This document shows, one piece after another, positions 52,986-61,548 of a stretch of 64,000 nucleotides of DNA. A model generated the notes under the pieces. That model was not told where the DNA came from and did not search any database. It saw nothing but the letters and a program-made list of their open reading frames with translations. This DNA is from Pseudomonas fluorescens NCIMB 11764 (GTDB lineage Bacteria > Pseudomonadota > Gammaproteobacteria > Pseudomonadales > Pseudomonadaceae): assembly GCF_000293885.2 (NCBI RefSeq), contig NZ_CP010945.1, forward strand, positions 5,352,001-5,416,000, read 5' to 3'. Positions within the stretch are counted from its first letter, which is position 1, and each line of letters starts with the position of its first letter. A program made the translations under genes and the position numbers.

Positions 52986-53189
52986 TCAATGCAGGCTGTC
53001 GGGTGCTTCGGCGTTTAATTGCGCCAACCAGGCAGCCTTGCACTCTTGCGCTTCTTCACGACTGGAGAATGCCGTCCCCCGGCGTTCGCCGTTCAGCAAC
53101 ACGACCCAGCAGACACTTTGCCCCGCCGCACGCAAACTGGCGGGCACGCCGCTGCCAATCATGACCGCGACATCGACTTTGGTTTGCAT
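52986..53189 (-). CDS. Small hypothetical protein
   Basis: A 67-residue protein with VCWVVLLNGERRGTAFSSRE followed by an EAQECKAAWLAQL helix. The 'W-x-V ... G-x-A-F-SSREEA' layout recalls the protein at 5879-6067. A GAGGT site lies just before ATG 53189. It converges directly on the DUF2789 gene with no gap. Confidence 0.6.
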   Translation of the reverse strand: MQTKVDVAVMIGSGVPASLRAAGQSVCWVVLLNGERRGTAFSSREEAQECKAAWLAQLNAEAPDSLH

Positions 53190-53495
53190 GCTGACCTCTT
53201 GAGCTTCATTAACTACCTAACCGTAGACAGGGTAATGAGTTCATTGGCGAGGAAAAAGCGACTGCGCTGCATAGATTAATTGCCAGAATCGCAACAATGC
53301 CGTGATGCACATTGCTTGAAAAAATGGCTGCGGTTCAGTTCCCACAGGAGATCGGGGTACGGCTGTTGCTTTCACCACTCTTCAGGCCGAGCATTAGCTC
53401 GCCTGCAGCTTTTGATCTTGCGGTGTACGCCCCCTCACGCCCTGAGCCTGTCCGTCAACTTGTGAGCGCCTCCATCGGCGCTTCTCCAAGTGACT
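53190..53495. other. Gene-free stretch before the repeat
   Basis: About 300 bp with no convincing gene. An open frame at 53312-53503 has poor codon use and no ribosome site. It carries cagcttttgatcttgcggtg, a fragment similar to the repeat at 49865-49950. Confidence 0.4.
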
Positions 53496-53544
53496 CGCCG
53501 TAAGGGCGAAACCAATAGCCGCCGTTACCGCAGAAACGGATATG
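53496..53544 (-). repeat. Dispersed intergenic repeat, copy C (inverted)
   Basis: Reads on the minus strand catatccgtttctgcggtaa then cggcggctattggtttcgcc and cttacggcg. It is nearly identical to copy A at 24607-24653 and extends it by a few bases. It lies next to the end of the chemoreceptor gene. Confidence 0.85.
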
Positions 53545-53569
53545 TCCCCACCCCCAAATACCCAGCCGC

Positions 53570-55174
53570 TCAACGAGCACTCTCCGGCTTATACCCCAAA
53601 CGCAACCCACCCCAATGCCGCCCCTTGACCATGATCGGCACCGAAAGGTCGTGCATCAGCTCTCCGGTATCCCGCGTATAGGTCTGCAACAGCACAGCCT
53701 GTTGATGGCTGCCACAACGAATCCCCGTCCGGTCGGCAAACTTGCGTTTGGTGCGGTTCTGCAACGTATCAACCTGCACATCCCCCGTCAGCGGCTGGCT
53801 GAACACCGTGTTATGGGTCGGCACATACCCCTGCTGCGTACAGGCGATGGCAAACACCAGGCCTTCATGACGCGGCAACAACGGTTCCTGAATCGCCGGC
53901 AAAACCTTATCGGTGTAACGGTCGAAACGCGTCTGAAACTTCGCCGGGCTCGTATTGGGGATGGCCTGATAACTGCGATCAAACAAATCATCAAGACTGA
54001 CAACGCCCTGGTCGATATCAGCTTCGAAACGCACCGCAATCTGACGCGCGCCTTCACGGGCCAGGTCATAAATCCGCTGGTGATAGTCATCCAGCCCGAC
54101 CTCGGCGAGTCGCTCACTGATGGTTTCGGCCTGCCCTTCCATCTGCACCGCCGCCTGGGCCAGGCGCTGGGTCTGTTGATCACTGATCGCCAGGTCGCTG
54201 CGCATCTGCTCGATCGCGTGAAACAAGCTGTCGAGTTGCTCGCGATTGGTCTCCGCGCCCTTGGCAATTTCGCCGACCTGACTTTCGACACCGGCCGCCA
54301 GGCGCGCAATGTTTTCCAGGTGCTGACCGGTGTGCTCGACCTGTTCGACACCGATGTCGAGGTCGCTGGACAACTGGCGAATCTGCTCAACCACCTGCGC
54401 GGTGCGCTGCTGGATATCGGCAACCATCTCGCCGACTTCGCCCGTTGCCGTTGCCGTACGCGCCGCCAGACCGCGAACTTCATCGGCGACCACCGCAAAC
54501 CCGCGTCCGTGTTCACCGGCCCGCGCCGCTTCGATGGCCGCGTTCAACGCCAGCAGGTTGGTCTGGCTGGCGATGGACTGGATCACCAGGGTGACCCGCT
54601 GGATGTCGTCGCTGCGCAGGCTCAGGGCTTCGATCAGCTCACGGCTGTTGCTGGCGCGCTGACTGAGTTGATGCATGCGATTGATGGACTCGATCAACTC
54701 CGTGCGCCCTGCTGCGCTGCTCTGATGAGCTTCACTGGCAGCACTGAGGGCGGTTCGACTGAGTGTCAAGGTGGCGTGTTCGGTGGCGATCATGACTTCG
54801 GCGTTGCTGACAATCTGTGCCGCGGCACCGAGTTGTGATTGCAGTTTGTCCGCCAGCTGCTTGACCGAATAGGCCACGCCAGCGGCTGACAGAGCGTTAT
54901 GACTGGTGGTGTAGGAAAGATCGCGAGTCAGCTCGGCGATGGCATTGGAACTGTCTGCTGAGGATGCTTCGGGGATGGCTCGGGAACGTAGCCGAGGCAG
55001 CCAGATAATCAGGACGGCCAGCGGCAGGCCGAGATAAAGCGACCAGCCCCCGAGCGTCATGCCGCACAGCAAGAGCATCACGGCGATGCTTTGCAGTGTG
55101 GGCGTCAACCAAAGGTTTTTCGGCGAAAGCACGGGTGCAGGCACTGCCCCGACCAGAGATCCGTCCCGCGTCAT
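53570..55174 (-). CDS. Methyl-accepting chemotaxis protein with C-terminal extra domain
   Basis: A 534-residue chemoreceptor. Two adjacent helices (about 27-44 and 46-61) anchor it with almost no periplasmic loop. The signalling hairpin is clear ([40 protein letters not shown]). Residues about 370-534 form a further globular domain ([47 protein letters not shown]). The sensor is thus cytoplasmic and C-terminal, which suits internal or energy-state sensing. ATG 55174 is chosen over 55240. Confidence 0.88.
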   Translation of the reverse strand: MTRDGSLVGAVPAPVLSPKNLWLTPTLQSIAVMLLLCGMTLGGWSLYLGLPLAVLIIWLPRLRSRAIPEASSADSSNAIAELTRDLSYTTSHNALSAAGVAYSVKQLADKLQSQLGAAAQIVSNAEVMIATEHATLTLSRTALSAASEAHQSSAAGRTELIESINRMHQLSQRASNSRELIEALSLRSDDIQRVTLVIQSIASQTNLLALNAAIEAARAGEHGRGFAVVADEVRGLAARTATATGEVGEMVADIQQRTAQVVEQIRQLSSDLDIGVEQVEHTGQHLENIARLAAGVESQVGEIAKGAETNREQLDSLFHAIEQMRSDLAISDQQTQRLAQAAVQMEGQAETISERLAEVGLDDYHQRIYDLAREGARQIAVRFEADIDQGVVSLDDLFDRSYQAIPNTSPAKFQTRFDRYTDKVLPAIQEPLLPRHEGLVFAIACTQQGYVPTHNTVFSQPLTGDVQVDTLQNRTKRKFADRTGIRCGSHQQAVLLQTYTRDTGELMHDLSVPIMVKGRHWGGLRLGYKPESAR

Positions 55175-55301
55175 ATCTTCACCCCACACACTTCTAATTG
55201 TTGTACCCGCATTTAACGCCACTACAAGGCCATTATCCATGGTCCATTAGTAGTGGGCGTTGCAGCAGATCAATAGAAGTGCCCGCGGTTTTGCGCAGAC
55301 G

Positions 55302-55360
55302 AAAAAAAGCATCGCGGGCCAGAGCCTTGCTCCTTCAGGAGTGAGGCTGGCCCGCGATGC
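55302..55360 (-). terminator. Rho-independent terminator of the DksA-like gene
   Basis: Stem gcatcgcgggccag (55309-55322) and ctggcccgcgatgc (55347-55360), 14 bp perfect, followed on the minus strand by seven T (55308-55302). It is 14 bp past the stop. Confidence 0.9.
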
Positions 55361-55374
55361 GGGGCGCTACGAAA

Positions 55375-55779
55375 TCAGGCCTGACGCTGGTGCTTGTCGA
55401 TCTGTTCGTGACGCTCTTGAGCTTCGATGCAGTACTTGGTGGTCGGGCTGATCAGCAGGCGTTTCAGGCCAATGGCCTCGCCGCTGTCGTCGCACCAGCC
55501 GAAGCTGTCTTCCTTGATGCGTTCCAGCGCCTGTTCCAACTGAGGCAGCATGCGCTGGTCGCGATCGATCGCGTTCACCAGCCAGGTGCGCTCTTCTTCG
55601 ACAGACGCCGCGTCAGCCGGATCGGCCGGGGTGTCCAGGCTCTCGATGGCGATGCGGTTCTGCTCGATGCGCTCATGGGTTTCGACTTTCATGTTCTGCA
55701 ACAGCTCAGAGAAAAAAGCATGTTGCTCGGCATTCATGTAGTCATCCGCCGGCATGGCCAGCAACTTGTCCTTTGTCAT
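55375..55779 (-). CDS. DksA/TraR family protein with incomplete zinc finger
   Basis: A 134-residue protein with the DksA coiled coil (residues about 20-90), the tip motif D53-P-A-D56-A-A58 (DxxDxA) that acts in the RNA polymerase secondary channel, and a C-terminal globular part. Only two of the four zinc cysteines remain: C96-x2-S-x17-C117-x2-A. This recalls the zinc-independent DksA2 of Pseudomonas. It may modulate transcription with ppGpp under zinc limitation. ATG 55779 has AGAGAT upstream. Confidence 0.87.
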   Translation of the reverse strand: MTKDKLLAMPADDYMNAEQHAFFSELLQNMKVETHERIEQNRIAIESLDTPADPADAASVEEERTWLVNAIDRDQRMLPQLEQALERIKEDSFGWCDDSGEAIGLKRLLISPTTKYCIEAQERHEQIDKHQRQA

Positions 55780-56182
55780 TGATATCTCTATAAAAAAACG
55801 TGCATTAAGGCGAATTAGGGAGCGTTCCGGCGGACCTGGTCTGGCCATCGGAACGGCGCCGTTTATTCCAAGCGCCACCCGGCACTCAATTTACGAGGGG
55901 CGGCAGTCTAAGGCCGACTTGAGGCCCCAGCAACTGAAAAGTCAGCGAATTTGTCCGACAAAGCCCTGAAAGTGCTCTATGGCAGCCTTTGCGGTGGTTA
56001 TCGGAGTGCGTTTATAGCAAGAAATTCAATCGAGCGGCTGTATATAGAAGACAAACGGCTGCGACAGTAGGGGTTATCGACCGCATTTGCCAGTTGATGA
56101 GCCGCCGGTGCAACACGTTTGCAGCGCGGGCAACCTCGGCTAAGGTTATCCATCCCGAAACGACCATCTGAGGAGCGGTGCA
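55780..56182. other. Divergent intergenic region
   Basis: About 400 bp between the DksA-like gene and the GST gene. No supported gene, repeat or clear operator. Both genes must have promoters here. I see no Zur-like dyad. Confidence 0.4.
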
Positions 56183-56794
56183 ATGAAACTGATCGGCATG
56201 CTGGATTCGCCTTACGTACGGCGGGTCGCCATTACTGCCAAACGCCTGGGCATCGACCTTGATCACCAATCGGTTTCGGTGTTTCGGCACTTCGAGCAGT
56301 TCCAGCAGATCAACCCGGTGGTCAAGGCGCCGACGCTGGTACTGGATGACGGCGAGGTGCTGATCGACTCGACGTTGATCATCGATTACCTGGAAGCGCT
56401 GGCGCCAACGGGTAAAAGTCTGATGCCTGGCGAGCTGGATCAACGCCTGCGTTCGTTACGCCTGATCGGCCTGGCGCTGGCAGCGTGCGAGAAGTCCGTG
56501 CAGCTTTATTACGAACGCAACCTGCGCCCTGCGGAAATCCAGTTTGAGCCCTGGGTGGAACGGGTCGAAGGGCAATTGGCGGCGGCGTATTCGGCGCTGG
56601 AGCGGGAATTGGAAATGCAGCCACTGAAGACTGACGGTTCGATCGATCAGGACGGGATTACGCTGGCGGTGGCCTGGAGCTTCACCCATCTGGTGGTGCC
56701 GGATCAGGTGGATGATCAGCACTTTCCCCAGATCAGTGCCTTCACAGCGTATGCCGAAGGGCTTGATGAGTTTTTGAGCACGCCGATTGAGTAG
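56183..56794 (+). CDS. Glutathione S-transferase family protein
   Basis: A 203-residue protein. The N-terminal thioredoxin-like domain (MKLIGMLDSPYVRRVAITAK, VVKAPTLVLDDGEVLIDSTL with the cis-Pro and Ser for glutathione) is followed by an all-helical C-terminal domain from about residue 85. Serine in LDSPYVRR is the likely catalytic residue. Substrate unknown. Confidence 0.9.
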   Translation: MKLIGMLDSPYVRRVAITAKRLGIDLDHQSVSVFRHFEQFQQINPVVKAPTLVLDDGEVLIDSTLIIDYLEALAPTGKSLMPGELDQRLRSLRLIGLALAACEKSVQLYYERNLRPAEIQFEPWVERVEGQLAAAYSALERELEMQPLKTDGSIDQDGITLAVAWSFTHLVVPDQVDDQHFPQISAFTAYAEGLDEFLSTPIE

Positions 56795-56828
56795 ACAGAT
56801 GTGTTGTGACAGATCCCCCGTCAAAACA

Positions 56829-56861
56829 AAAACGCCGCGTCCACCAGAGGCAGAAGCGGCG
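56829..56861 (-). terminator. Probable terminator of the membrane-protein pair
   Basis: Minus-strand hairpin with gcggcg/cgccgc core (56833-56838 with 56856-56861), then TTTTTGTTTTG. The stem has mismatches. It is about 20 bp past the microprotein stop. Confidence 0.65.
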
Positions 56862-56881
56862 CAGGCATGAGCCTCAGCGGA

Positions 56882-56956
56882 TCAGTGCATGAACAGGGCG
56901 ATCAGTATGATGATCGGGATCGGTACACCGAGAAAGAACAGCAGTAATGAGCGCAT
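56882..56956 (-). CDS. 24-residue membrane microprotein
   Basis: ATG 56956 to TGA 56882 encodes MRSLLLFFLGVPIPIIILIA followed by LFMH, essentially one transmembrane helix with a PIP kink. TGGAGA lies 8 nt upstream. It follows the larger membrane-protein gene by 15 bp and is followed by a terminator. Similar tiny GVPIPIIILIAL proteins are common in Pseudomonas by my recollection. Function unknown; a regulator or partner of the neighbouring membrane protein is plausible. Confidence 0.75.
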   Translation of the reverse strand: MRSLLLFFLGVPIPIIILIALFMH

Positions 56957-56971
56957 GACGATTCTCCAGGG

Positions 56972-57904
56972 TTAGCGAACAGGTGCAGTGGTCACATAAG
57001 CGTCGGATTCCAGATACACCACGGCATCCCGACGACGACCGCCGAATGTGGCGGCGAAGCTGGCGAAGAAAGCGCCGATCAGCAGCGCGATGAACATCCA
57101 CAGCGACGTCCATGCCGCGACTTTGGCGGCGGTGTCCGCAGCTTGTTGGGCAGCCAGTTTCGCGTCGGCTACGGCTTTTTGGGTACGGGCATAGACTTCA
57201 TCGACACGACGTTCAGCGTCCGCTTGCGTGAGGTTGGTCCGTTGCGCCACCAGTTGTGCCAGATACGTGCGGTCTTCGGCGGCCAGTTGACCGTCGTTGC
57301 CCAGCGAGCGCACGAAGATGCGGGTGACAGTGCCGCGGGCGGCGTCATCACTGACGGCAGCCGGGCGATCGTCGCGGAACAGGCTGTCGACAAAATAGCC
57401 GTACGGGTCGCTGTTGGTATTGCCGGCTGCGGTTCCGGCCGCTTGCGTCGCGGCACTTGCGGCACCACCCATCACATTGGCACCGGCCTGCACACCGCCG
57501 CTGACGATGCTGCTGACTGAGCCGACCACCAGCGTCGCAGTCACCAGCGTCGCCACGCACCAGGCCAGGAAGCCATGGGCCGTGTCGCGGAAGTAGACTT
57601 CATCGCCATGCATGTTCGCCCATTTCACCCGCAGGCGGCCGGCGATGTAACCACCGAGCCCCGAAGCGACGATTTGTGTGGCGGCCAGCCAGATAATCGT
57701 TGAAATGCCCAGGCCCTTGGCGCTGACGCCTTCGTTGGCCCATGGGGAAACCGCCGAGAAACCCAGGCCGAAACCGAGCAGTACCAGGATCAACGACAAC
57801 GCCGCCGCAGCAGCGGCCCCGGCGAAAATCGCACCCCAGGAAACGCCCGACAGCGTGCTTGACTCTTCTGCGGCAGGATAGAAACCATCAGAGGATCTAT
57901 TCAT
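56972..57904 (-). CDS. Membrane protein of unknown function
   Basis: A 310-residue protein with four or more transmembrane helices: about 22-50 (GAIFAGAAAAAALSLILVLL), 68-90, 110-135 (FLAWCVATLVTATLVVGSVS), and 272-295 near the end. Between them is an Ala-rich loop of about 120 residues (VDEVYARTQKAVADAKLAAQ). ATG 57904 is chosen; the frame to 57982 is not used. It resembles stress-linked Pseudomonas membrane proteins of unknown role. The microprotein follows in the same transcript. Confidence 0.78.
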   Translation of the reverse strand: MNRSSDGFYPAAEESSTLSGVSWGAIFAGAAAAAALSLILVLLGFGLGFSAVSPWANEGVSAKGLGISTIIWLAATQIVASGLGGYIAGRLRVKWANMHGDEVYFRDTAHGFLAWCVATLVTATLVVGSVSSIVSGGVQAGANVMGGAASAATQAAGTAAGNTNSDPYGYFVDSLFRDDRPAAVSDDAARGTVTRIFVRSLGNDGQLAAEDRTYLAQLVAQRTNLTQADAERRVDEVYARTQKAVADAKLAAQQAADTAAKVAAWTSLWMFIALLIGAFFASFAATFGGRRRDAVVYLESDAYVTTAPVR

Positions 57905-58182
57905 TATTATGTCGCTCCAGGCAGGAAAGATGTTGTTACAACTCGTCAAAAGAGGAATTGCAGTCAACGTGCCAGTCGCCAATCCTAGATAAGTTGTTGA
58001 ATTTCAATCACATAGAAAATCTGAACTTAAATTTCTCATGCAAATTGCAAGAAACCGGCAATATCAGCGGGTTTTCTGCATGCCACGGGAAGCACCGCCA
58101 AATGAAGTTTTATTTAAAAAGGTTGCAGCCATTTATTGGCAAAATGCCGCACATCGCTGTGAACCTTTAATCAGGCCAACCT

Positions 58183-58866
58183 ATGACCCGCATCTTGACC
58201 ATCGAAGACGACGCCGTGACCGCCCGGGAAATCGTCGCCGAACTGAGCAGCCACGGCCTCGACGTGGATTGGGTCGACAACGGCCGCGAAGGTCTTGAGC
58301 GCGCGGTCAGCGGCAACTATGACCTGATCACGCTGGACCGCATGCTGCCCGAGCTCGATGGCCTGGCGATTGTCACGACGCTGCGGACCATGGGCGTGTC
58401 GACGCCGATCCTGATGATCAGTGCCCTCTCCGATGTCGACGAGCGCGTGCGTGGCTTGCGTGCCGGCGGGGACGATTACCTGACCAAACCCTTTGCCACG
58501 GATGAAATGGCCGCGCGGGTCGAAGTGTTGCTGCGCCGGCAGAACACCGTGACCGCCCAGGCCACCACGCTGCGGGTGGCCGATCTGGAACTGAACCTGA
58601 TCAGCCACGAAGCCAGCCGAGACGGTCAGTTGCTGACGCTGTTGCCCACCGAATACAAGTTGCTGGAATTCCTGATGCGCAACACCGGGCAGATTCTGTC
58701 GCGAATGATGATTTTCGAAGAGGTCTGGGGCTATCACTTCGACCCTGGCACCAACCTGATCGACGTGCACATCGGCCGCCTGCGCAAAAAGATCGACCCG
58801 CCCGGCAACGTCCCCCTGATTCGGACCGTGCGAGGCTCGGGTTATGTCATTGCCGAACCCCTCTAA
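58183..58866 (+). CDS. OmpR-family response regulator
   Basis: A 227-residue protein. The receiver is 1-118 (EDDAVTAREI acidic pocket, Asp52 in LDRMLPELDG, DDYLTKPFA) and the winged helix 130-225 (LLPTEYKLLEFLMRNTGQIL, LIRTVRGSGYVI). Its last 23 bp overlap the kinase gene, so the two are coupled. Close relatives are of the QseB/TctD-like group; the stimulus is unknown. Confidence 0.93.
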   Translation: MTRILTIEDDAVTAREIVAELSSHGLDVDWVDNGREGLERAVSGNYDLITLDRMLPELDGLAIVTTLRTMGVSTPILMISALSDVDERVRGLRAGGDDYLTKPFATDEMAARVEVLLRRQNTVTAQATTLRVADLELNLISHEASRDGQLLTLLPTEYKLLEFLMRNTGQILSRMMIFEEVWGYHFDPGTNLIDVHIGRLRKKIDPPGNVPLIRTVRGSGYVIAEPL

Positions 58867-60238
58867 AGGCTGGCGTTCTTCCATCAGCCGCTTGCTGGCG
58901 CTCTACAGTTCGCTGTTCGTGCTCTGGAGCGGGATTCTCATGGGGGTCATGTACTACGAGGTGTCCGCCTACCTGGATAACCTGGCCAAGCACTCGCTGA
59001 TGCAACGTCAGCATTTGTTCTCGCGCTTTTCCGGCGAACAACTGGTGGACGCCCTCGCCGTCAGCATGACCTTCGACATTCGTGGCATCGACGCCTACGG
59101 CCTGTTCGATGCCGAGCATCGCTACCTCAGCGGCGCCCTGCGCCACATACCCGCAGGCCTGCCACTGGACGGCAGGATTCACATGCTCAGCGACTGCGCC
59201 GACTCCGATGATCCGACCTTGCCCAGCGACAGTTGCGATGCGGTGGCGACCCAGACGCGTGATGGTCGCTGGCTGATACTGGTGCGCGACAACGGCTCGC
59301 TGTTCGCCGTGACCCGGATCATCCTCCACGCGCTGTTCTGGGGCGTGACCCTGACCATTTTGCCGGGCATCGTCGGATGGCACCTGCTGCGCCGTCGACC
59401 GCTGCGGCGCATTCGCGGGATTCAGGCCAGTGCCGAGGCGATTGTGGCCGGGGATCTGACCCGACGCCTGCCGCTGTCCAATCGCCGCGACGAACTGGAC
59501 ATGCTCGCCGCCATCGTCAATGCCATGCTCGAACGCATCGAACGCTTGATGAACGAGGTCAAGGGTGTGTGCGACAACATTGCCCACGACTTGCGCACGC
59601 CGCTGACCCGCTTGCGGGCGCAGTTGTACCGCATGCAGCAACAGGCGGGCGAAGGTTCCCAGGAAGCCGCGCAACTGGATTCCGTGTTGAGTGAAGCGGA
59701 CACGCTGATGGCGCGCTTTCGCGGTTTGCTGCGCATTTCCGAGCTGGAAGACCGGCAGCGGCGCTCCGGTTTTGTGCAACTCGACCCGGTGCCGTTGTTG
59801 CAGGAACTGCACGACTTTTACCTGCCGCTGGCGGAGGAAGACGAGCTGGTTTTCAAGCTGCAATTGCCCGAATCATTGCCGGCGCTGAAGGGCGATCGGG
59901 CGCTGCTGTTCGAAGCCGTGGCCAATCTGTTGAGCAATTCGATCAAATTCACACCGCCGGGTGGCGAGGTGATTTTGCGCGGGGTCAATGAGGGTGGGCA
60001 TACGCGGATCGAAGTGCTCGACTCCGGACCGGGCATTCCTGCAGCCGAACGCGAAGCCGTGTTCCAGCGTTTCTACCGCGCCGAAGGTGGCAATCAGCAA
60101 AGCGGGTTCGGGCTGGGGCTGTCGATCGTGGCGGCGATTGTCAGCCTGCATGGGTTTACGCTGGAAGTGGGTGACAGCGAATGGGGTGGCGCGCGGTTGG
60201 TGCTGGATTGTCGGCAGAGCCTCATTCCCCAGACCTGA
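58844..60238 (+). CDS. Sensor histidine kinase
   Basis: A 464-residue membrane kinase. TM1 is about 15-38, the periplasmic domain 40-152 (with C118 and C131), TM2 about 153-178, HAMP about 180-235. HisKA has phosphoacceptor His248 (NIAHDLRTPLTRL), and the HATPase has NLLSNSIKFT, DSGPGIP and GFGLGLSIV. All catalytic boxes are intact. It is the partner of the overlapping OmpR-type regulator. Confidence 0.93.
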   Translation: MSLPNPSKGWRSSISRLLALYSSLFVLWSGILMGVMYYEVSAYLDNLAKHSLMQRQHLFSRFSGEQLVDALAVSMTFDIRGIDAYGLFDAEHRYLSGALRHIPAGLPLDGRIHMLSDCADSDDPTLPSDSCDAVATQTRDGRWLILVRDNGSLFAVTRIILHALFWGVTLTILPGIVGWHLLRRRPLRRIRGIQASAEAIVAGDLTRRLPLSNRRDELDMLAAIVNAMLERIERLMNEVKGVCDNIAHDLRTPLTRLRAQLYRMQQQAGEGSQEAAQLDSVLSEADTLMARFRGLLRISELEDRQRRSGFVQLDPVPLLQELHDFYLPLAEEDELVFKLQLPESLPALKGDRALLFEAVANLLSNSIKFTPPGGEVILRGVNEGGHTRIEVLDSGPGIPAAEREAVFQRFYRAEGGNQQSGFGLGLSIVAAIVSLHGFTLEVGDSEWGGARLVLDCRQSLIPQT

Positions 60239-60264
60239 CGCAAATCTGCTGAACTGACACATGA

Positions 60265-60296
60265 CCTGTGGGAGCGGGCTTGTCCGCTACCACAGG
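60265..60296. repeat. REP-like palindrome
   Basis: cctgtgggagcgggcttgtc then cgctaccacagg, an imperfect dyad of the Pseudomonas gggagcgggcttg REP type, 27 bp after the kinase stop and just before a convergent gene. Could end both transcripts. Confidence 0.7.
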
Positions 60297-60311
60297 TTCT
60301 GTGTCGATCAG

Positions 60312-60722
60312 TCAGGCCGGGTAGTTGGCTCGAAGGGCTTCGAGTCCACCCTGGTAGATCCCGCCAAACAACGCCGTCACCTCCTCCTCACTCACCCCGA
60401 CCGGCGCAAACCGACCCGACCAGGTCACCCGCGTACTCTCACCCTGCGCTTCAACGCGAATGGTCGCCAGATAATCAGTCGCCGGGAACGGCGCCTGCAA
60501 AATCGAGTAGCTGTATGTTTTCCCGGCGTTATCAAACGCCTCCAGCCGCTCAATCACTACCGCGCCATCCGCGGTTTGCAGACTGCGCACGCGCCCGCCT
60601 TCGCTCAGCTCGCTTTTGGGAATGAACGGCAGCCAGTCAGGCAGCGAATTGAAGCCACCGATCAAATGCCAGACCTGGTCGGCCGAAGCCGGGATGTCGA
60701 TAAACGCTGATGCCGTTGCCAT
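60312..60722 (-). CDS. SRPBCC family protein (polyketide cyclase-like)
   Basis: A 136-residue single-domain START/Bet v1-like protein (ATASAFIDIPASADQVWHLI, GGFNSLPDWLPFI, VTWSGRFAPVGVSEEEVTAL). The fold binds small hydrophobic molecules. ATG 60722 is preferred to the Met at 60743. It follows the SDR and aldo/keto reductase genes on the same strand and likely shares their operon. Confidence 0.86.
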   Translation of the reverse strand: MATASAFIDIPASADQVWHLIGGFNSLPDWLPFIPKSELSEGGRVRSLQTADGAVVIERLEAFDNAGKTYSYSILQAPFPATDYLATIRVEAQGESTRVTWSGRFAPVGVSEEEVTALFGGIYQGGLEALRANYPA

Positions 60723-60748
60723 GTAATGTTCTCTCTCATTCAAAAATT

Positions 60749-61546
60749 TCAGATCGCCATGCTGTCGACGACGCCGCCGTCAACTCTAAGGGCTGCACCG
60801 GTTGTTGCCGACGACAGCGGCGACGCGATGTAGGCCACCAGGTTGGCGACTTCCTCGACATTCGCCACGCGCTGGATAATCGAGGTCGGCCGGGCCTTGC
60901 GCACGAAGGCGTCGGCTTCTTCCCGGACACTGCGCCCCGATTCGGTCGTGGCGTCCTTGAGCATCTGCTCCAGGCCATCGGTCAACGTCGGGCCGGGCAG
61001 GATCGCGTTGACGGTCACGCCAGTGCCCGCCAGCCGCTTGGCCAGCCCGTGGGACACGGCGAGGTTAGCGCTTTTGGTCACACCATAGTTGAGCATGTCG
61101 GCCGGGATCGCGATCCCGGATTCCGAGGACAGGAAGATCACCCGCCCCCAGCCCTGCTTGACCATGTCCGGCACGTAATGCCGTGACAGGCGTACACCGG
61201 AGATCACGTTGACCTCGTAGAAGCGCGTCCACTCGCTGTCCGGGGTGTCGAAGAAATCCACCTCGTTAAAGATGCCGAGGTTGTTGACCAGGATGTCGGC
61301 ACGCGGCTCGGCGGCGAACAATTGCTCGGCGCCTTCGGCGGTGCCGAGGTCGGCGGTCAGGCCTCGCAGTTGCGCACCCGGCACGCTCTGGCGAATGCTC
61401 GCCAGCGCTTGCTCGACCTTGGCGGTTTCGCGTCCGATCACCACCACCGTGGCGCCGGACTCGGCCAGTGCCTTGCTGATGCCCAGGCCAATGCCGGCGG
61501 TGCTGCCGCTGACAATGGCGAGTTTTCCAGTCAGATCGATCTTCAT
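60749..61546 (-). CDS. Short-chain dehydrogenase/reductase
   Basis: A 265-residue classical SDR with VSGSTAGIGLGISKAL (cofactor), NNLGIFN, FLSSESGIAIP (catalytic Ser) and YGVTKSANLAVS (Tyr-x3-Lys). ATG 61546 has AGGAG upstream and begins 2 bp after the aldo/keto reductase stop. Substrate unknown. Confidence 0.9.
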   Translation of the reverse strand: MKIDLTGKLAIVSGSTAGIGLGISKALAESGATVVVIGRETAKVEQALASIRQSVPGAQLRGLTADLGTAEGAEQLFAAEPRADILVNNLGIFNEVDFFDTPDSEWTRFYEVNVISGVRLSRHYVPDMVKQGWGRVIFLSSESGIAIPADMLNYGVTKSANLAVSHGLAKRLAGTGVTVNAILPGPTLTDGLEQMLKDATTESGRSVREEADAFVRKARPTSIIQRVANVEEVANLVAYIASPLSSATTGAALRVDGGVVDSMAI

Positions 61547-61548
61547 GT

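Noticed and set aside
53312..53503. 63-codon plus-strand frame
   Set aside because: No ribosome site, runs into the dispersed repeat, and its composition is not protein-like.
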